A stretch of DNA of 64,000 nt. Origin: Lineus longissimus. Its lineage: Eukaryota > Nemertea > Pilidiophora > Heteronemertea > Lineidae. A program made the position numbers and the translations under genes. The notes beneath the pieces were generated by a model. The model made no database searches. It was given only the letters and a program-made list of their open reading frames with translations, and was not told where the DNA came from. The stretch covers positions 15,735,501-15,799,500 of the forward strand of contig NC_088323.1 of NCBI RefSeq assembly GCF_910592395.1, read 5' to 3'. Below, in pieces: positions 22,040 through 32,658 of the stretch; positions within the stretch are counted from its first letter, which is position 1, and every line of letters starts with the position of its first letter.

Positions 22040-22443
22040 TAAATCATACGATGTACTGGGTGACATAGAAAAGACTGAATACTTTTGACCCTGAGAAGGC
22101 CAAGAATATTTCCAAACAAGTTCATCAACTTGGCAGATAGTTTCATGGATTTAGAAATCATAGAATGGAATTCCCATGATCAAAAACCGTTTAAGCACTT
22201 ACGGGACTTGTTCCATTTGAAATACAAATCGCCTTGGAGTATACTAAGTGCCAGAAATGGCGGAAGGGTTATACATATTCATAACACGAATCGTTCGAAG
22301 TGACCAAGCGGAAAACCACTCGATCACTTAACTGAGCCAAAGACGCCAAGATGAATCTATCAATCATCTAAGGCAAATAGAGAGATAAATCATACGATGT
22401 ACTGGGTGAATCAGAAAAGATTATATACTTTTGACCCCGAATA
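22040..22443 (+). repeat. Direct repeat of ~58 bp, 347 bp apart
   Basis: 'ataaatcatacgatgtactg' followed by 'ggtga', 'agaaaaga' and 'atacttttgaccc' occurs at 22040-22096 and 22387-22443. The DNA between the copies has only a 72-codon ORF (22085-22303) with no known domain. Confidence 0.75.
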
Positions 22444-22584
22444 ACGTAAAACAACGAAAATGTACCGGTCGGGTTTAGTATAGTACAAATATAGGTTCTG
22501 TCACATGCAATGTCAATGTTTGTAAACAAATTCCTGCACTCAACAATACTTCATCAAGAAAAGGCTTGATCATGTTGCTGGATC

Positions 22585-22743
22585 ATGTTGCCGGATTTCG
22601 TCGGAAATTCTGCTGTTCGAAATCTTGTCGATGATATGCTGAGAGATCTTTCAAACAGAAATCCCGATGAGGTCACCAGCATTCCCGACATAATCACAGA
22701 GGGCTTGGTTGATCTGACAAAGACAGGAGAAAACGTCCCTTAA
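22585..22743 (+). CDS. Small ORF of 52 codons, unknown
   Basis: Starts at ATG 22585 and stops at TAA 22741. The conceptual product is acidic and helix-prone ('NLVDDMLRDLSNRNPDEV', 'IITEGLVDLTKTGE') with balanced composition. It could be an exon or a transposon ORF fragment. There is no homologue in the window and no recognisable domain. Confidence 0.22.
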   Translation: MLPDFVGNSAVRNLVDDMLRDLSNRNPDEVTSIPDIITEGLVDLTKTGENVP

Positions 22744-23018
22744 ACAGGCAAAGTGTCCATACATGAAACTTGGACGGCGATTATAAATCAACATTCCATC
22801 CATGGGCCCATTTGTTTGGGAAGATTTCAAAAGAAGTGTGCCGTCCTCTTGAAACGACTAACATGACGCAAACGATACAATTCGAACATGCTGTGTACCA
22901 GAGTCACCTCCTCAACCAAATGTACTTGGGTGTACTGTACAGAACGCCTAATTGTAGACAGTACCTCAGTTGAACCTTCAACTGGGTAACCATTAACGCA
23001 CAGAAAACCAACGGTACA
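22744..23018. other. No gene recognised
   Basis: Short spacer before the third 369-bp element. Confidence 0.4.
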
Positions 23019-23387
23019 ATAGCATTCCGCGACGTTACCATTTATAGCTCACAAGGTCATTTGAATAAGATATTGATGACGTTTTAGTCACGTGACAGTC
23101 GGACATCGACACTTATTTCTACGCGTTTGAGCTTATTTCAAAGTCAATTATCTTTGACCCTGCATTGTTTTTAGCATGAATGATACCATAGAATCAGAAA
23201 GAGAAATATTCAGAACAATTATGTAGTATTTCCAACACTCGGACATGTGCCAGATTGAATCTAACTGCCCTAGTTAGAAAGCCTGAATCCATTACGAAAC
23301 CGCATGTTTGTCCGACATTGTCTGTAATTCAGCGATGGGGAAATAGAGGGCAGCAGCTGCAGTGACGTCATCTTCGCGGAATGCTAT
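23019..23387 (-). mobile_element. 369-bp TIR element (MITE), copy 3, inverted
   Basis: Inverted relative to the other three copies, with ends ATAGCATTCCGCGA and CGCGGAATGCTAT and again exactly 369 bp. A minus-strand ORF (23292-23645) runs from unique DNA into the element. Its last 30 or so codons are element sequence. Confidence 0.9.
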
Positions 23388-24283
23388 TTCAAGTAAATCC
23401 GTTGAACCCATTCTGACACTCTTAGCTGTTTTAGCGCACATGGATGAGTTTATGGTAACGTTCAAGCGGCGTTCCAGACACGACAAGGAGTCTATACGGA
23501 ATTGCAATAACCCCAAGTAATAACGTTTGGTCTTCATGACCATGATACGTGGCAAGGGTGATAAACCAAAAGAGTCACCTGTTGTCTTACCGCTCATCAG
23601 GTTCCACTCTCTTGGTCGGGGTACCATGACTGGAATGGATGGCACCTAGCCTGACAATCACGGATCCTACGATCTACTCCAGGTGGCTACTTAGTGAGTT
23701 GTGCACACTTCGTTGTTGCACGGTCTCAGTCATAAACGAAGACTGGTGCCATAATGACATCACCAATCTAATTATAATATTGTAAACTGGCTTCTGATTG
23801 GTTGCTAAGGTCGCTAGGCAAATACCACAATGCATTATCCAAGATGGTTGCTCTTTAGCAGACAACCAACATGACCAAGGTAAACATCATCAAAACCTGC
23901 ATTTTCTAACAGAATCCAATCAGTTAAAGACTTAATTACTAGTTTAACTGATAAATAAACACATATAGCTCATATATATTACATATGCAACCCGTAGTTA
24001 TTCCGGAAAATGGACAACCCCTGTTGGATTTTGATATTCGGAAAATCTATTTACGCTAATGGTTTTCCTTTCGCAAAAAAACCGCCACGGGGTGCACATT
24101 TGCGTTGGCTGAAAAACATTTAAAGATATTCCATGAGCTCAAAACCTTTATTTCTAAGCGTCCTTCGTTTCAATTAGAATCCAATGCTTTCAAATACCAG
24201 AGGATTTCCTTGTAGATGCCAGCAACTTACTATAGATGATTGTGGCCATTGGACCGGCTAGATTTAATAGGATCACAGCGAAG
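23388..24283. other. No gene recognised
   Basis: A minus-strand open frame at 23388-23645 ('PREWNLMSGKTTGDSFGLSP') runs into the adjacent TIR element. No domain is recognised. The rest has no supportable feature. Confidence 0.35.
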
Positions 24284-25050
24284 ACTAATGCAAGTATCAA
24301 TGCGTATCTTTTCCCCCCTCCTCAAGGGTTCGACACCTTTACGACAATATACCCAATGCACTTCACCTAAGCTACGGCAGGAGTTCATTAGACACTTATG
24401 GAAAATCGTCAGGTTATCACTTGCTATTATCCAATGATGTGGAAAGATTTCGACACCTAACCACCTTTTCCTATGTTCGACATGCTATCACCTTTTTAGG
24501 TCAGAAATCACCAAAGATGTTCGACCACCACAACTCGGCACTGCACTAGCAGCACAGCAGAGATAGGGTCGCAGGGGCTAAAAATCTAGGCCATTATATC
24601 GATAACCTCAGGGCTTCAGCGAGTCCTTGGTCTCCAAATCTTACGATGATATAATACAAAGAAAATGAAACACAAATTACCTGCAAAGTATGCCCGAAAG
24701 TATGCGAGAACACACGACACACGCGTTCACTACAACAGCATGAAAAGCGTGACAGCGTCGAAAAATTGCGTACCACGCATGCGCAAGGGGGAATCCTCAA
24801 TCTGGCAAGATTACGACGATGACCCCGCCGGGTCTTCGCCAAGATTACGGCAACCAAAACACGGCTGATCCAATCTTGTCGTTAAGCTTTCGGCGCAATA
24901 TCACAACGACCTCGCACTTCATCGCCAAGAATACGACAATTCCAGGAAGAAAATACCTCAAGCTTCGGCAGAGAAACGGCGCCGAATCTTGTCGACCCTT
25001 GAGGAGGGGGGGGGGGGGGAAGATACGCATTGATACTTGCATAAAGGCTA
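24284..25050. repeat. Inverted repeat pair (~55 bp arms) with poly-G in one arm
   Basis: 'gcaagtatcaatgcgtatct' plus 'cccccctcctcaagggt' at 24288-24332 reappears inverted at 24992-25041 ('acccttgaggagg ... agatacgcattgatacttgc'). In the second arm the G run has expanded to 14 Gs (25006-25019). Arms are about 650 bp apart. Confidence 0.75.
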
Positions 25051-25150
25051 GTCAGCTGAGCCCATGGCAATTAAAGCGGATACCGCACGACCAACGTTTC
25101 GGCCTAATTATCATTTTCTCGGGCGGTGAAAATGACCCTTCGCATTTCGT

Positions 25151-25520
25151 GTTTATGAGTACAGCGCATATCAGTAAGCTAAACTCAGCCTGATGAACAT
25201 GTGGACAAAAGGGCCTGTAATAGGGCTCCATTCAGAAACTCACTCTCTTCTGTTTATGAGTACAGCACAGATCAGTAAGCTAGACTCGGCCTGATGAACA
25301 TGTGGACAATAGGGCCTGCAATAGGGCTCCTTTCAGAAACTCACTCTCTTCTGTTTATGAGTACAGCACAGATCAGTAAGCTAGACTCGGCCTGATGAAC
25401 ATGTGGACAATAGGGCCTGCAATAGGGCTCCTTTCAGAAACTCACTCTCTTCTGTTTATGAGTACAGCACAGATCAGTAAGCTGGACTCGGCCTGTTGAA
25501 CATGTGGACAAAAGGGACAA
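25151..25520 (+). repeat. Tandem repeat, 101-bp unit, about 3.7 copies
   Basis: Units start with GTTTATGAGTACAGC at 25151, 25252, 25353 and 25454, giving a 101-bp period. The two middle units are almost identical. A single diverged relative with similar left flank (inverted 'cattttcaccgcccgagaaaa') lies at 41890-42050. Confidence 0.9.
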
Positions 25521-26288
25521 AGTGTGGAAGTGTTGACAAGAACTGCCGTATTGCCAATGTGGGGCGTAGTTGTCGTAGTGCAGGGAAAACAGTTCTGACA
25601 AGGCTTTACCAACAATGATGTACATCAGAACATAATAAACTACATGTTACTGGTCTCATACTGAATCCACGTTATTCTATCTTTCTCTCAAACTCCTGGA
25701 AAATAATTCTGAAGTAATTTATTTTTTCATTCGTTGGAAGAGACACCATAGTGGACTATATTGTTATTCTTTTCTTTTCGACAGCAAAGTTCAAAGACTT
25801 TTCTTTCGTTGTCGCAAAAAACACGTTTTCATATCCACTACTGGCGGCATCAAAATGTACACTTATTTCCTTAGATAACAAAGGACGTAACCACTGATCT
25901 GCTCTTCCTGTCTCATCTGCCTATAGCTGGGGTATTATGGTGACGCGCTTGGCCACAATAGGATCAGTGAGATAGGATGGAACGGATTCCATTTCGAATG
26001 TTAAATGATCTATCTGATCTAACTGTTCTCACGTTCTAAAAGCCTCATGTCTTCTCCAAGCCTCAGGTGTCCGCAGCCCGAATCATTGCCCTCTCCTTTG
26101 AAAGTCAAATTCGCGCATATTTGATATCAGTTATTCCGGAATTCACTCCCGGATCAGTTGACCAAAAAGGTTATCTGTTCTGCGAATCTTTTGTGTGTTA
26201 TCACGTCCGTCATTGGGAAATAAAATGTAATCTTTTATTCAAGCAGAAAGATGTCTGAAGCACCTTTGGCGGAGGTGTTTCTGGTAAC
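25521..26288. other. No gene recognised
   Basis: Intergenic DNA with a 63-codon ORF at 26067-26258 and nothing recognisable. Confidence 0.4.
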
Positions 26289-26294
26289 GATGTT

Positions 26295-26688
26295 CTGGGC
26301 CCGGTTGTTCAAAAGAAGAAATACATTTTTAAAGATAACTTAACGTTAAAATTCCTGACTTGGCGTTAAGATAACGTCAAGTTTTATTTTGAGTTGTTCA
26401 AACAATATTAGCCTAACATTGGCGTTATCTTTAACGTTAGATTTAACTTACCTAAAACCCTAAGTTAAATCTAACGTTATCTTTAACTTGATTACCTATA
26501 CCTACCATGGCAACTAACATCAGTGAACCAAGATGCAATATTTACTAACATTAGCTTTAGTTTACCCTAACGTTGTTTTGAACAACCCAAATTTAACGCC
26601 AAGTTAGCTAACGCCAAGTTAAGGAATTCAACGTTGATATTTAACTTAACATCAATGAAATTTAACTTCTTTTGAACAACCGGGCCCT
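26295..26688. mobile_element. 394-bp TIR element with GGGCCCGGTTGTTCAAAA ends
   Basis: The 22-bp ends (GGGCCCGGTTGTTCAAAA plus GAAG, from 26297) are perfect inverted repeats, with the mirror end at 26666-26687. GATGTT occurs directly on both sides (26289-26294 and 26689-26694), a good candidate target-site duplication. The interior is full of TTAACGTTA/GCCAAGTTA phrases in both orientations. A shorter relative lies at 58797-58936. No transposase is encoded. Confidence 0.85.
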
Positions 26689-27146
26689 GATGTTATAATA
26701 TGACGAAACATAGCTATACGATGGACTCACTGTGAGCTTATCTCTGTTGGACAGGGCATGCTTTACGCAAAAAGAGGTTTGTTCCTTCACCGTCCTTCCT
26801 GTATTTACAATCCATTGGTTACAAGTTCCGCAATAGCGATGCATACGGTGAGTTGATACAGCCGCATAAGGGAAGACCAACGGCTTCCTATGGACATGGA
26901 TGCTTTAAGTAATATGCCGGCGTATGGCTTCTTCGGCAGTTTGATATCAAATTGGTCTGTGACTATAAGCTTCCAAGCAGAAATCCTAGGTATAAGGAGC
27001 CGTTCATTTTGTACGTTTGCGCAATTTTCCTATTTTTTTTCAGTGAACTCCCCGCCCTTGTAGAATGCGTACACGAAGCCGAGAGCTTAGGCAAAAAGAA
27101 CGTCAGACGATACTGGTGTGTGAAGTCACATGGCAAAGTATATGTC

Positions 27147-27262
27147 GACTAACGGCATGGTATAGTGTTTTTTATAGCGTTCTGGTCAAAGGGACTTAGT
27201 TGGCCTCAGCAATGTGACCAGGTCACTTTTACCCGAAAATAGTGGTGTTCACAACAATAGAT
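27147..27262 (+). repeat. Dispersed repeat shared with 45036-45145
   Basis: 'ggcatggtatagtgtttttt', 'gcgttctgg', 'aatgtgacc', 'gtcac' and 'aaaatagtggtgtt-cacaaca' occur in the same order at both places. Confidence 0.65.
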
Positions 27263-28223
27263 CCTCAGGTTAGGACGAACCTATTACCAGTTGGAGACTT
27301 TTTCCGACGTTTTAACGGTTTCTCTAACTTTTACCTGATTTATCCGACAAAAGTCCAACATTGTCTGACTTTTTCCCGGAAGGTCGGATTTCTCAAAACC
27401 CGTGATGAATACCAACTCTTCCCAAAATAGGGCAATAAAGATCTAAGGCCTATGTTGAATGGGGTTACTCGGCTCTGCCTCTGTTTTTGTCGACATTTTA
27501 GCTCCACCTGTTTTCGTGAGACATCCAATACCGACAGTGAGGTATCAATTCCTTAAACCATCAACGTACATGTAGCGTCCACTATCCGACAGCATGGTCT
27601 CAGTAATAATCTGGCTTACCCGTCCACACCTCATATTTTCCTCGTATTACGGAACCAGTCAAACAGAATTGCCATGTAAAAAGAAGTCTCGAAAATTCTA
27701 ATGTTGATTGACGTTTTTAGAAGTATGTTTATTCAGAAACAGCGGTTTGGAATGAAAAAATGTAGCTTTAGGATTTATATTGATAGATGCGCTGCCCAAA
27801 AGTGCGTGAGGACATTTTGACTCGGGCGGTTTTCATCAAATGAGATAGACATTGTTTATTAATTCGTGGTGTCTTCAAGAATTTTGTTTTGAGAATGCAT
27901 TATTTTCACTGTTGCCCAGGACTACAAAACCTACCGCCAAGATTTACAGTACGGGCCGTTGTTGGCGGCGAGACACCACTTGGAGAGTCCACTCTTCATT
28001 CCCATCACGCAGTCTTTTCGTGCCTTTTGTCTGAGAGTAAAAATGCTACAATGATAGTTATGGCCAAAGTGGCTGCTTTACTTAAAACCGCATCTAATTG
28101 TTGTTGTTGTGTAGACATCAGAGAAGTGGAGGCTCTGGGTAATTCTCTGGCCTTTCTCCCTCTCTCGACCAAGTCCCTCAGCGCTACCAGTCCCCTCCGT
28201 GTCATGGCTCCTGTCTTCATCTT
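27263..28223. other. Mostly featureless; partial dispersed repeat and an unassigned ORF
   Basis: 27455-27570 belongs to the family described at 3244-3362. At 28005-28220 a minus-strand ATG frame of 71 codons has a basic start ('MTRRGLVALRDLVERGRK'), a Gln run and a hydrophobic stretch ('AATLAITIIVAFLL'). Its ATG lies 3 bp from the adjoining 369-bp element. I do not recognise it. Confidence 0.35.
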
Positions 28224-28592
28224 ATAGCATTCCGCGAAGATGACGTCGCTGCAGCTGCTGCCCTCTATTTCCCCATCGCTGAATTACAGGCAATGTCGGA
28301 CAAACATGCGGTTTCGTAATAGATTCAGGCTTTCCAACTAGGGCAGTTAGATTCAATCTGGCACATGTCCGAGTGTTGGAAATACTACATAATTGTTCTG
28401 AATATTTCTCTCTCTGACTCTATGGTATCATTCATGCTAAAAACAATGCAGGGTCAAAGATAATTGACTTTGAAATAAGCTCAAATGCGTAGAAATAAGT
28501 GTCGATGTCCGACTGTCACGTGACTAAAACGTCATCAATATTTTATTCAAATGACCTTGTGAGCTATAAATAGTAACTTCGCGGAATGCTAT
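28224..28592 (+). mobile_element. 369-bp TIR element (MITE), copy 4
   Basis: The ends match over 16 bp here (ATAGCATTCCGCGAAG and its complement). Same length and orientation as copies 1 and 2. Confidence 0.9.
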
Positions 28593-28775
28593 TGTTAACA
28601 CTGACCATGTTGATAGAGTCTCACCTGACCTTTATGTGATTCAAAATCTCCCTGTAGCCATTCATACTTTGGTTTTTACTGACATAGATTACAAAGTATT
28701 CTAACAACCTGTTGTTCAGAGTTAAAATTGTTAATCTTATGTGACATCCTGACCGCTAGCCGAGAGCCCGAGAGT

Positions 28776-28985
28776 TCATGAAACTTGATAATTCAGTCAT
28801 AAATTTGCTAATTCATAAATTCATGAATTATTAAATATTACAAATTCATAAATTGATAAATTAGCATCAATTGATGAATTAGGCACTTAACTTTTATGAA
28901 TTGAAAATAAAAATGAATTGATAAACTTTTGAGTTAACTGTGATTAATAAATTAATGAGTTAATCAATTAACAAAAATTGATAGC
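28776..28985. repeat. AT-rich low-complexity tract
   Basis: Degenerate repetition of 'aattcataaatt' and 'gaattgataaa' words on both strands. No coding potential. Confidence 0.75.
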
Positions 28986-29994
28986 TCTGTCTGTGTTCGA
29001 CCCCCACTGAACCCTGAACCGTTCCGTACCAATGGGAATTCTCCTACTTTTGTCGTGTATACGTCCATTTAAAACGACCTACACTCGTTGACCTCCATGC
29101 AAACTCGCTTCCCCTGGGAACGTTACCTGAGAGACTCGTATGACGGTTGTGGATCCGCAGAAGGTCATATTCTATGTTAATTGTCTATTATATCTGTCTT
29201 ATATGATTGTCTTGTGTCAGTCATTACGTTATCCGTGTCAGGTTGAAAGTAAGAAGAACACAATTAATCAAAGATATAGCTAATCAAGTGTTGGTCATGA
29301 CCTGTGTCATTAAAGAGCTGTCTCCGTCGCCATTCCGTATTTCACGCAGAAATCTCAGGACGTTCTAGGTTGCCTGGCGAACTAACAGCCGCTTCCAGCG
29401 CCGAAAAAAAATTGCTTTTGGCAAAAGCGCAGTATTCAAAATGCTGTTTTAAGGTAATTTGTTTGCTTTCATTGCCCCCTGGAACCAACAAGAGACGGTT
29501 CCAGATAGTGGGGGGGGGGGGGGGGGGGGATCCTTCGCAGATAAAACTGACCCCACAATAATAAGCACCTACAGGTTCTAGTAATATTTGATTGAAAGTC
29601 TGATGAAATTCACTGGCGATAAAATTTGAAATATCGGAGATATGTAAGTTTCTGCGTAGTTCTGTGTAAGTTTCTGCGTCATTCAGACGTTGTTCATAAC
29701 GGCCACTTTGAAGTTTCGTCTTCCGATATCTATGAATGATTAAACGAACTTTAGGCGAAATGTGCAAATCCCATCGAAATTACCGTTAATAAGTAAATAA
29801 TCTCGAAGCTTATGGGCTGAAGTGATACCTTGGCCGGATATCACAATTCGAGCCTTTTGAATATTCGCGATGTTCGTCGTGTTCGCGTTGCCTTGATCCC
29901 ACTAATATTTCTGGTTCCGCTGTCGATAAGGCATTTAAATCTTATTTATATTTAATGAATTGTTACTGAAATGGACGTATTGATTGTCTCACAA
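28986..29994. other. No gene recognised; 20-G homopolymer
   Basis: A run of 20 G lies at 29510-29529. The 141-codon minus-strand ORF at 29342-29767 reads through this run as poly-Pro and starts upstream without a recognisable domain, so I do not call it a gene. Confidence 0.45.
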
Positions 29995-30140
29995 AAACCG
30001 AGAGGGTGGAGTTAAAATGTCGACTAAAACCGGGGCGGGACCGAGTTTTAGCCATCATCTTAGCACAACCCGAGCGGTTTTGGTGGCGCCAATCAATATC
30101 GACAGTGAGGTATCAATTTCTTTTCTAAAACATATCAGAT
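29995..30140 (+). repeat. Dispersed repeat, third copy of the 3244 family
   Basis: 'gtggagttaaaatgtcgac', 'gagcggttttggtggcgcc' and 'cgacagtgaggtatcaattt' correspond in order to 27480-27560 and more weakly to 3250-3360. Confidence 0.5.
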
Positions 30141-30485
30141 GATGAAACAACCAATAATGTGGTTTTAAATGCTTTTCGACGGCTTCCACATTCTGCACCA
30201 ACCCAGGCGGTTATGGTTGCCTGAATTCAAAACGAGGCTCCGCTGGCGCATTTACACTGTGAAGTGCGGTTCATTCTACATCCAGCTTGGTCAGTCCCGA
30301 GTGGACAAAACAAATGGGAAGCAAATTTTGAACGGCCCACTATTGATTAATCATATTGCTGTGTTACCTCGGGGCTTGAAACAGCCCGCGGTGCAGGCAC
30401 GTGGAAATAAGACCTCAATATCCCCCCCTCCCCCGATCGACTCTGACAAACAAACTCCCCACTGGCAACACACGTAAAATAAAAT

Positions 30486-30620
30486 GTTCTGCAGTGTACT
30501 GCAGTGTACTGCAATGTACTGCAATGTACTGCAATGTACTGCAGTGTACTGCAGTGTACTGCAATGTACTGCAATGTACTGCAGTGTACTACAGTGTACT
30601 GCAGTGTACTGCAGTGTACA
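30486..30620 (+). repeat. 10-bp minisatellite (TGTACTGCAG / TGTACTGCAA), ~13 units
   Basis: A nearly uninterrupted string of the decamer TGTACTGCAR with two unit types arranged in pairs. The unit contains a TGCA palindrome. Because 10 bp is not a multiple of three, all three frames on each strand read one 10-residue peptide repeat, which explains five overlapping ORFs. Confidence 0.95.
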
Positions 30621-30778
30621 TTTGACGATCTCAGTCACCACATTTGTAACCATGACCGACAAAAATGGCCAAAGGCAGCCTATATGTTTCTGTCAGTCTG
30701 GTGGTTTGCGATCACTTTTCGTTCCAATATCATCGACGAATCTTTGCACACAAAACAGTAACCAGGATGATATTTCTT

Positions 30779-31855
30779 TCACACTTGCTTTGATTTCGAC
30801 TTCCAACGCTTGCAAGCCAAAAGCGATGAAACTGTCCTCCGATAATATTGGAGTGAAAGCCCATAGATGATGAAATTAAGGGAATAATTAAACATGTTTA
30901 TGGAGTCAGCAAAGCGAGATATCTCGTACCACATTGCGAGGTATTCTTCAGTTATACTTTTGTCGATCTTGATAAGTACGAACATGGCTAGATCTGTGTA
31001 CAGCCAAAGCGCGGACTGTGGCGATGTGCATATGAAATAGACGGTGGAGACAACTAAAAGGTTCACTACACACCGCATGTCCCGTCTATGTCGTCGGAGC
31101 AGTTCGTCATCGTTGACCTTGACCTGTTGCGATGACCTTTTGACCCCTACACAAATGACAACATTCAGAATGAATATTAGACAGCAGGGAATTACTTGAT
31201 TTGGAATTAAATCATAGAGGACTAATATTATTTTCGTCATGGCTGCCATCTCTAAAGGGTACCAGCAGCTACTGTACTTTTCGGTGGTGTAAGCAACGAG
31301 CGCGATCAAGATATGTAACCGCATCAGTATGCCGACGGACACCAGAATCATTACAGCCACGTAACGCCGTCTAACGGTGAACTGGTTCACCATACAAAGA
31401 GGCATCCATACTGCTAACGCCCTCTCCAAGGAAAACATGACAATAATATACGACGACAAAAACTGACATACAAGCTCGATATATCGAAATATCTTACATG
31501 CAGCTGTGTACTGATTTAGAAGATCAAATCCGACGAAGCTTCCGGTTTCGTGTGAGCCTCCTTTTGCAATGGCGTTGCGTAGCCCCACAAGGAGAACCAT
31601 CCCAGAATCAGACACGGCTAGGACGCGAAGATATTGCGCGGACACCATGTCGCTTTTCTTGTTGATAGTAAAGACGAGGATTGATAACACATTGCCGAAC
31701 AATCCGATGAAGACGAGAGGGAACAGGGCATAGGCCTGGAAAAAAGAGATGACCAGGCGCAGGGTGTCAACAAACCTATCTGCTGTGGCATAGGTATATG
31801 TTGTAGTCATGGTTACTGATAACAGTCCTTCAGAAGGTTCACTTCTGTTGTTCAT
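30779..31855 (-). CDS. Class A (rhodopsin-like) GPCR, family A member 3
   Basis: A single-exon receptor of 358 residues, starting at ATG (complement of 31853-31855) with a sequon N3-R-S. It is closest to member 2 in TM1-TM2 ('TLRLVIS', 'QAYALFPLVFIGLFGN'). C120 (3.25) can pair with C197 in ECL2. E144-R145-A146 replaces DRY, and TM7 has N327-FII-Y331. ICL3 carries 'KRSSQQVKV' and 'LRRHRRDMRC'. The tail is short ('KRWKSKSKQV'). The end of the gene lies about 160 bp from the 10-bp minisatellite, which would fall in or next to the 3' UTR. The frame is intact. Membrane receptor, ligand unknown. Confidence 0.95.
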   Translation of the reverse strand: MNNRSEPSEGLLSVTMTTTYTYATADRFVDTLRLVISFFQAYALFPLVFIGLFGNVLSILVFTINKKSDMVSAQYLRVLAVSDSGMVLLVGLRNAIAKGGSHETGSFVGFDLLNQYTAACKIFRYIELVCQFLSSYIIVMFSLERALAVWMPLCMVNQFTVRRRYVAVMILVSVGILMRLHILIALVAYTTEKYSSCWYPLEMAAMTKIILVLYDLIPNQVIPCCLIFILNVVICVGVKRSSQQVKVNDDELLRRHRRDMRCVVNLLVVSTVYFICTSPQSALWLYTDLAMFVLIKIDKSITEEYLAMWYEISRFADSINMFNYSLNFIIYGLSLQYYRRTVSSLLACKRWKSKSKQV

Positions 31856-32658
31856 TTTTTTTGATGTCGCTGATTCTGATCATCAATTGGCAGACATTGA
31901 GTTGAATTGGTTGTCGCGGGCGCAAATTCTGTTGTTTATTCGTTTCAGATGGCCGCATCAGACTTTTTCCGATGCAGCATCCTTACAAATAAAGATTTGT
32001 TAAAATGATACTATGGGCGTGTATCGTTCTTTGGTGTGAACTCCGCGAAATTGCGCTTGAAAAACCGCCCTAAATGACCCCATTGAATATAATATGTCTT
32101 TTGTAACTCTCCGACACGGTGTGTGAGAAAATTGGGTTTCTAACCTTATCGGGAGAGAGAGAGCCGCCGTCGGATTATCAAGAGAAGCGTACATGTCCGC
32201 GCAAAATGCAGTACATGTATTTCAGGAATACGATGTAGAATTTCGTTTTGCCCCGAAATAACGATGACTGCCCATGCCTCGACATGATTGAAATAAGCAA
32301 TATACAACGTGCTGTTTTATGCACACCTCACCTGGTAGTCCATCATTGTTCACTGCAGCAGGAATGCTCGCTATAATATCCCTCGCATTTGATGTGTTTC
32401 ATTAAAAAAAACTTCGGCGGGTGCAGTTATCTTGTTGCCATATCATATTGCATGTGAAACCACCGCTATGTCGACCCGAGTATGCTTACTATCATTTGTG
32501 TTAACACCCTTAATGGCTCTTGGGGAAAATCATTATGCCTAATGTAGGTGGCAATAAAAAACGTTTCAACTTTAAAGCGCAACTTGGGCGTGAGATACAT
32601 TGGTATTTTTACAAAAATGGTTTCCAACATGACCGTGACTATTCCAAACATCACAGTT
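31856..32658. promoter_or_regulatory. Upstream region of receptor A3, no specific site recognised
   Basis: Expected to hold the A3 promoter and 5' UTR. No core element or splice signal can be called with confidence, and the small ORFs are unsupported. Confidence 0.25.

Noticed and set aside
29342-29767. 141-codon minus-strand ORF
   Set aside because: Reads through the 20-G run as poly-proline; no domain or repeat of the frame elsewhere.
30347-30870. Cys/Tyr/Val repeat peptides on both strands
   Set aside because: Produced by the 10-bp minisatellite in all frames.
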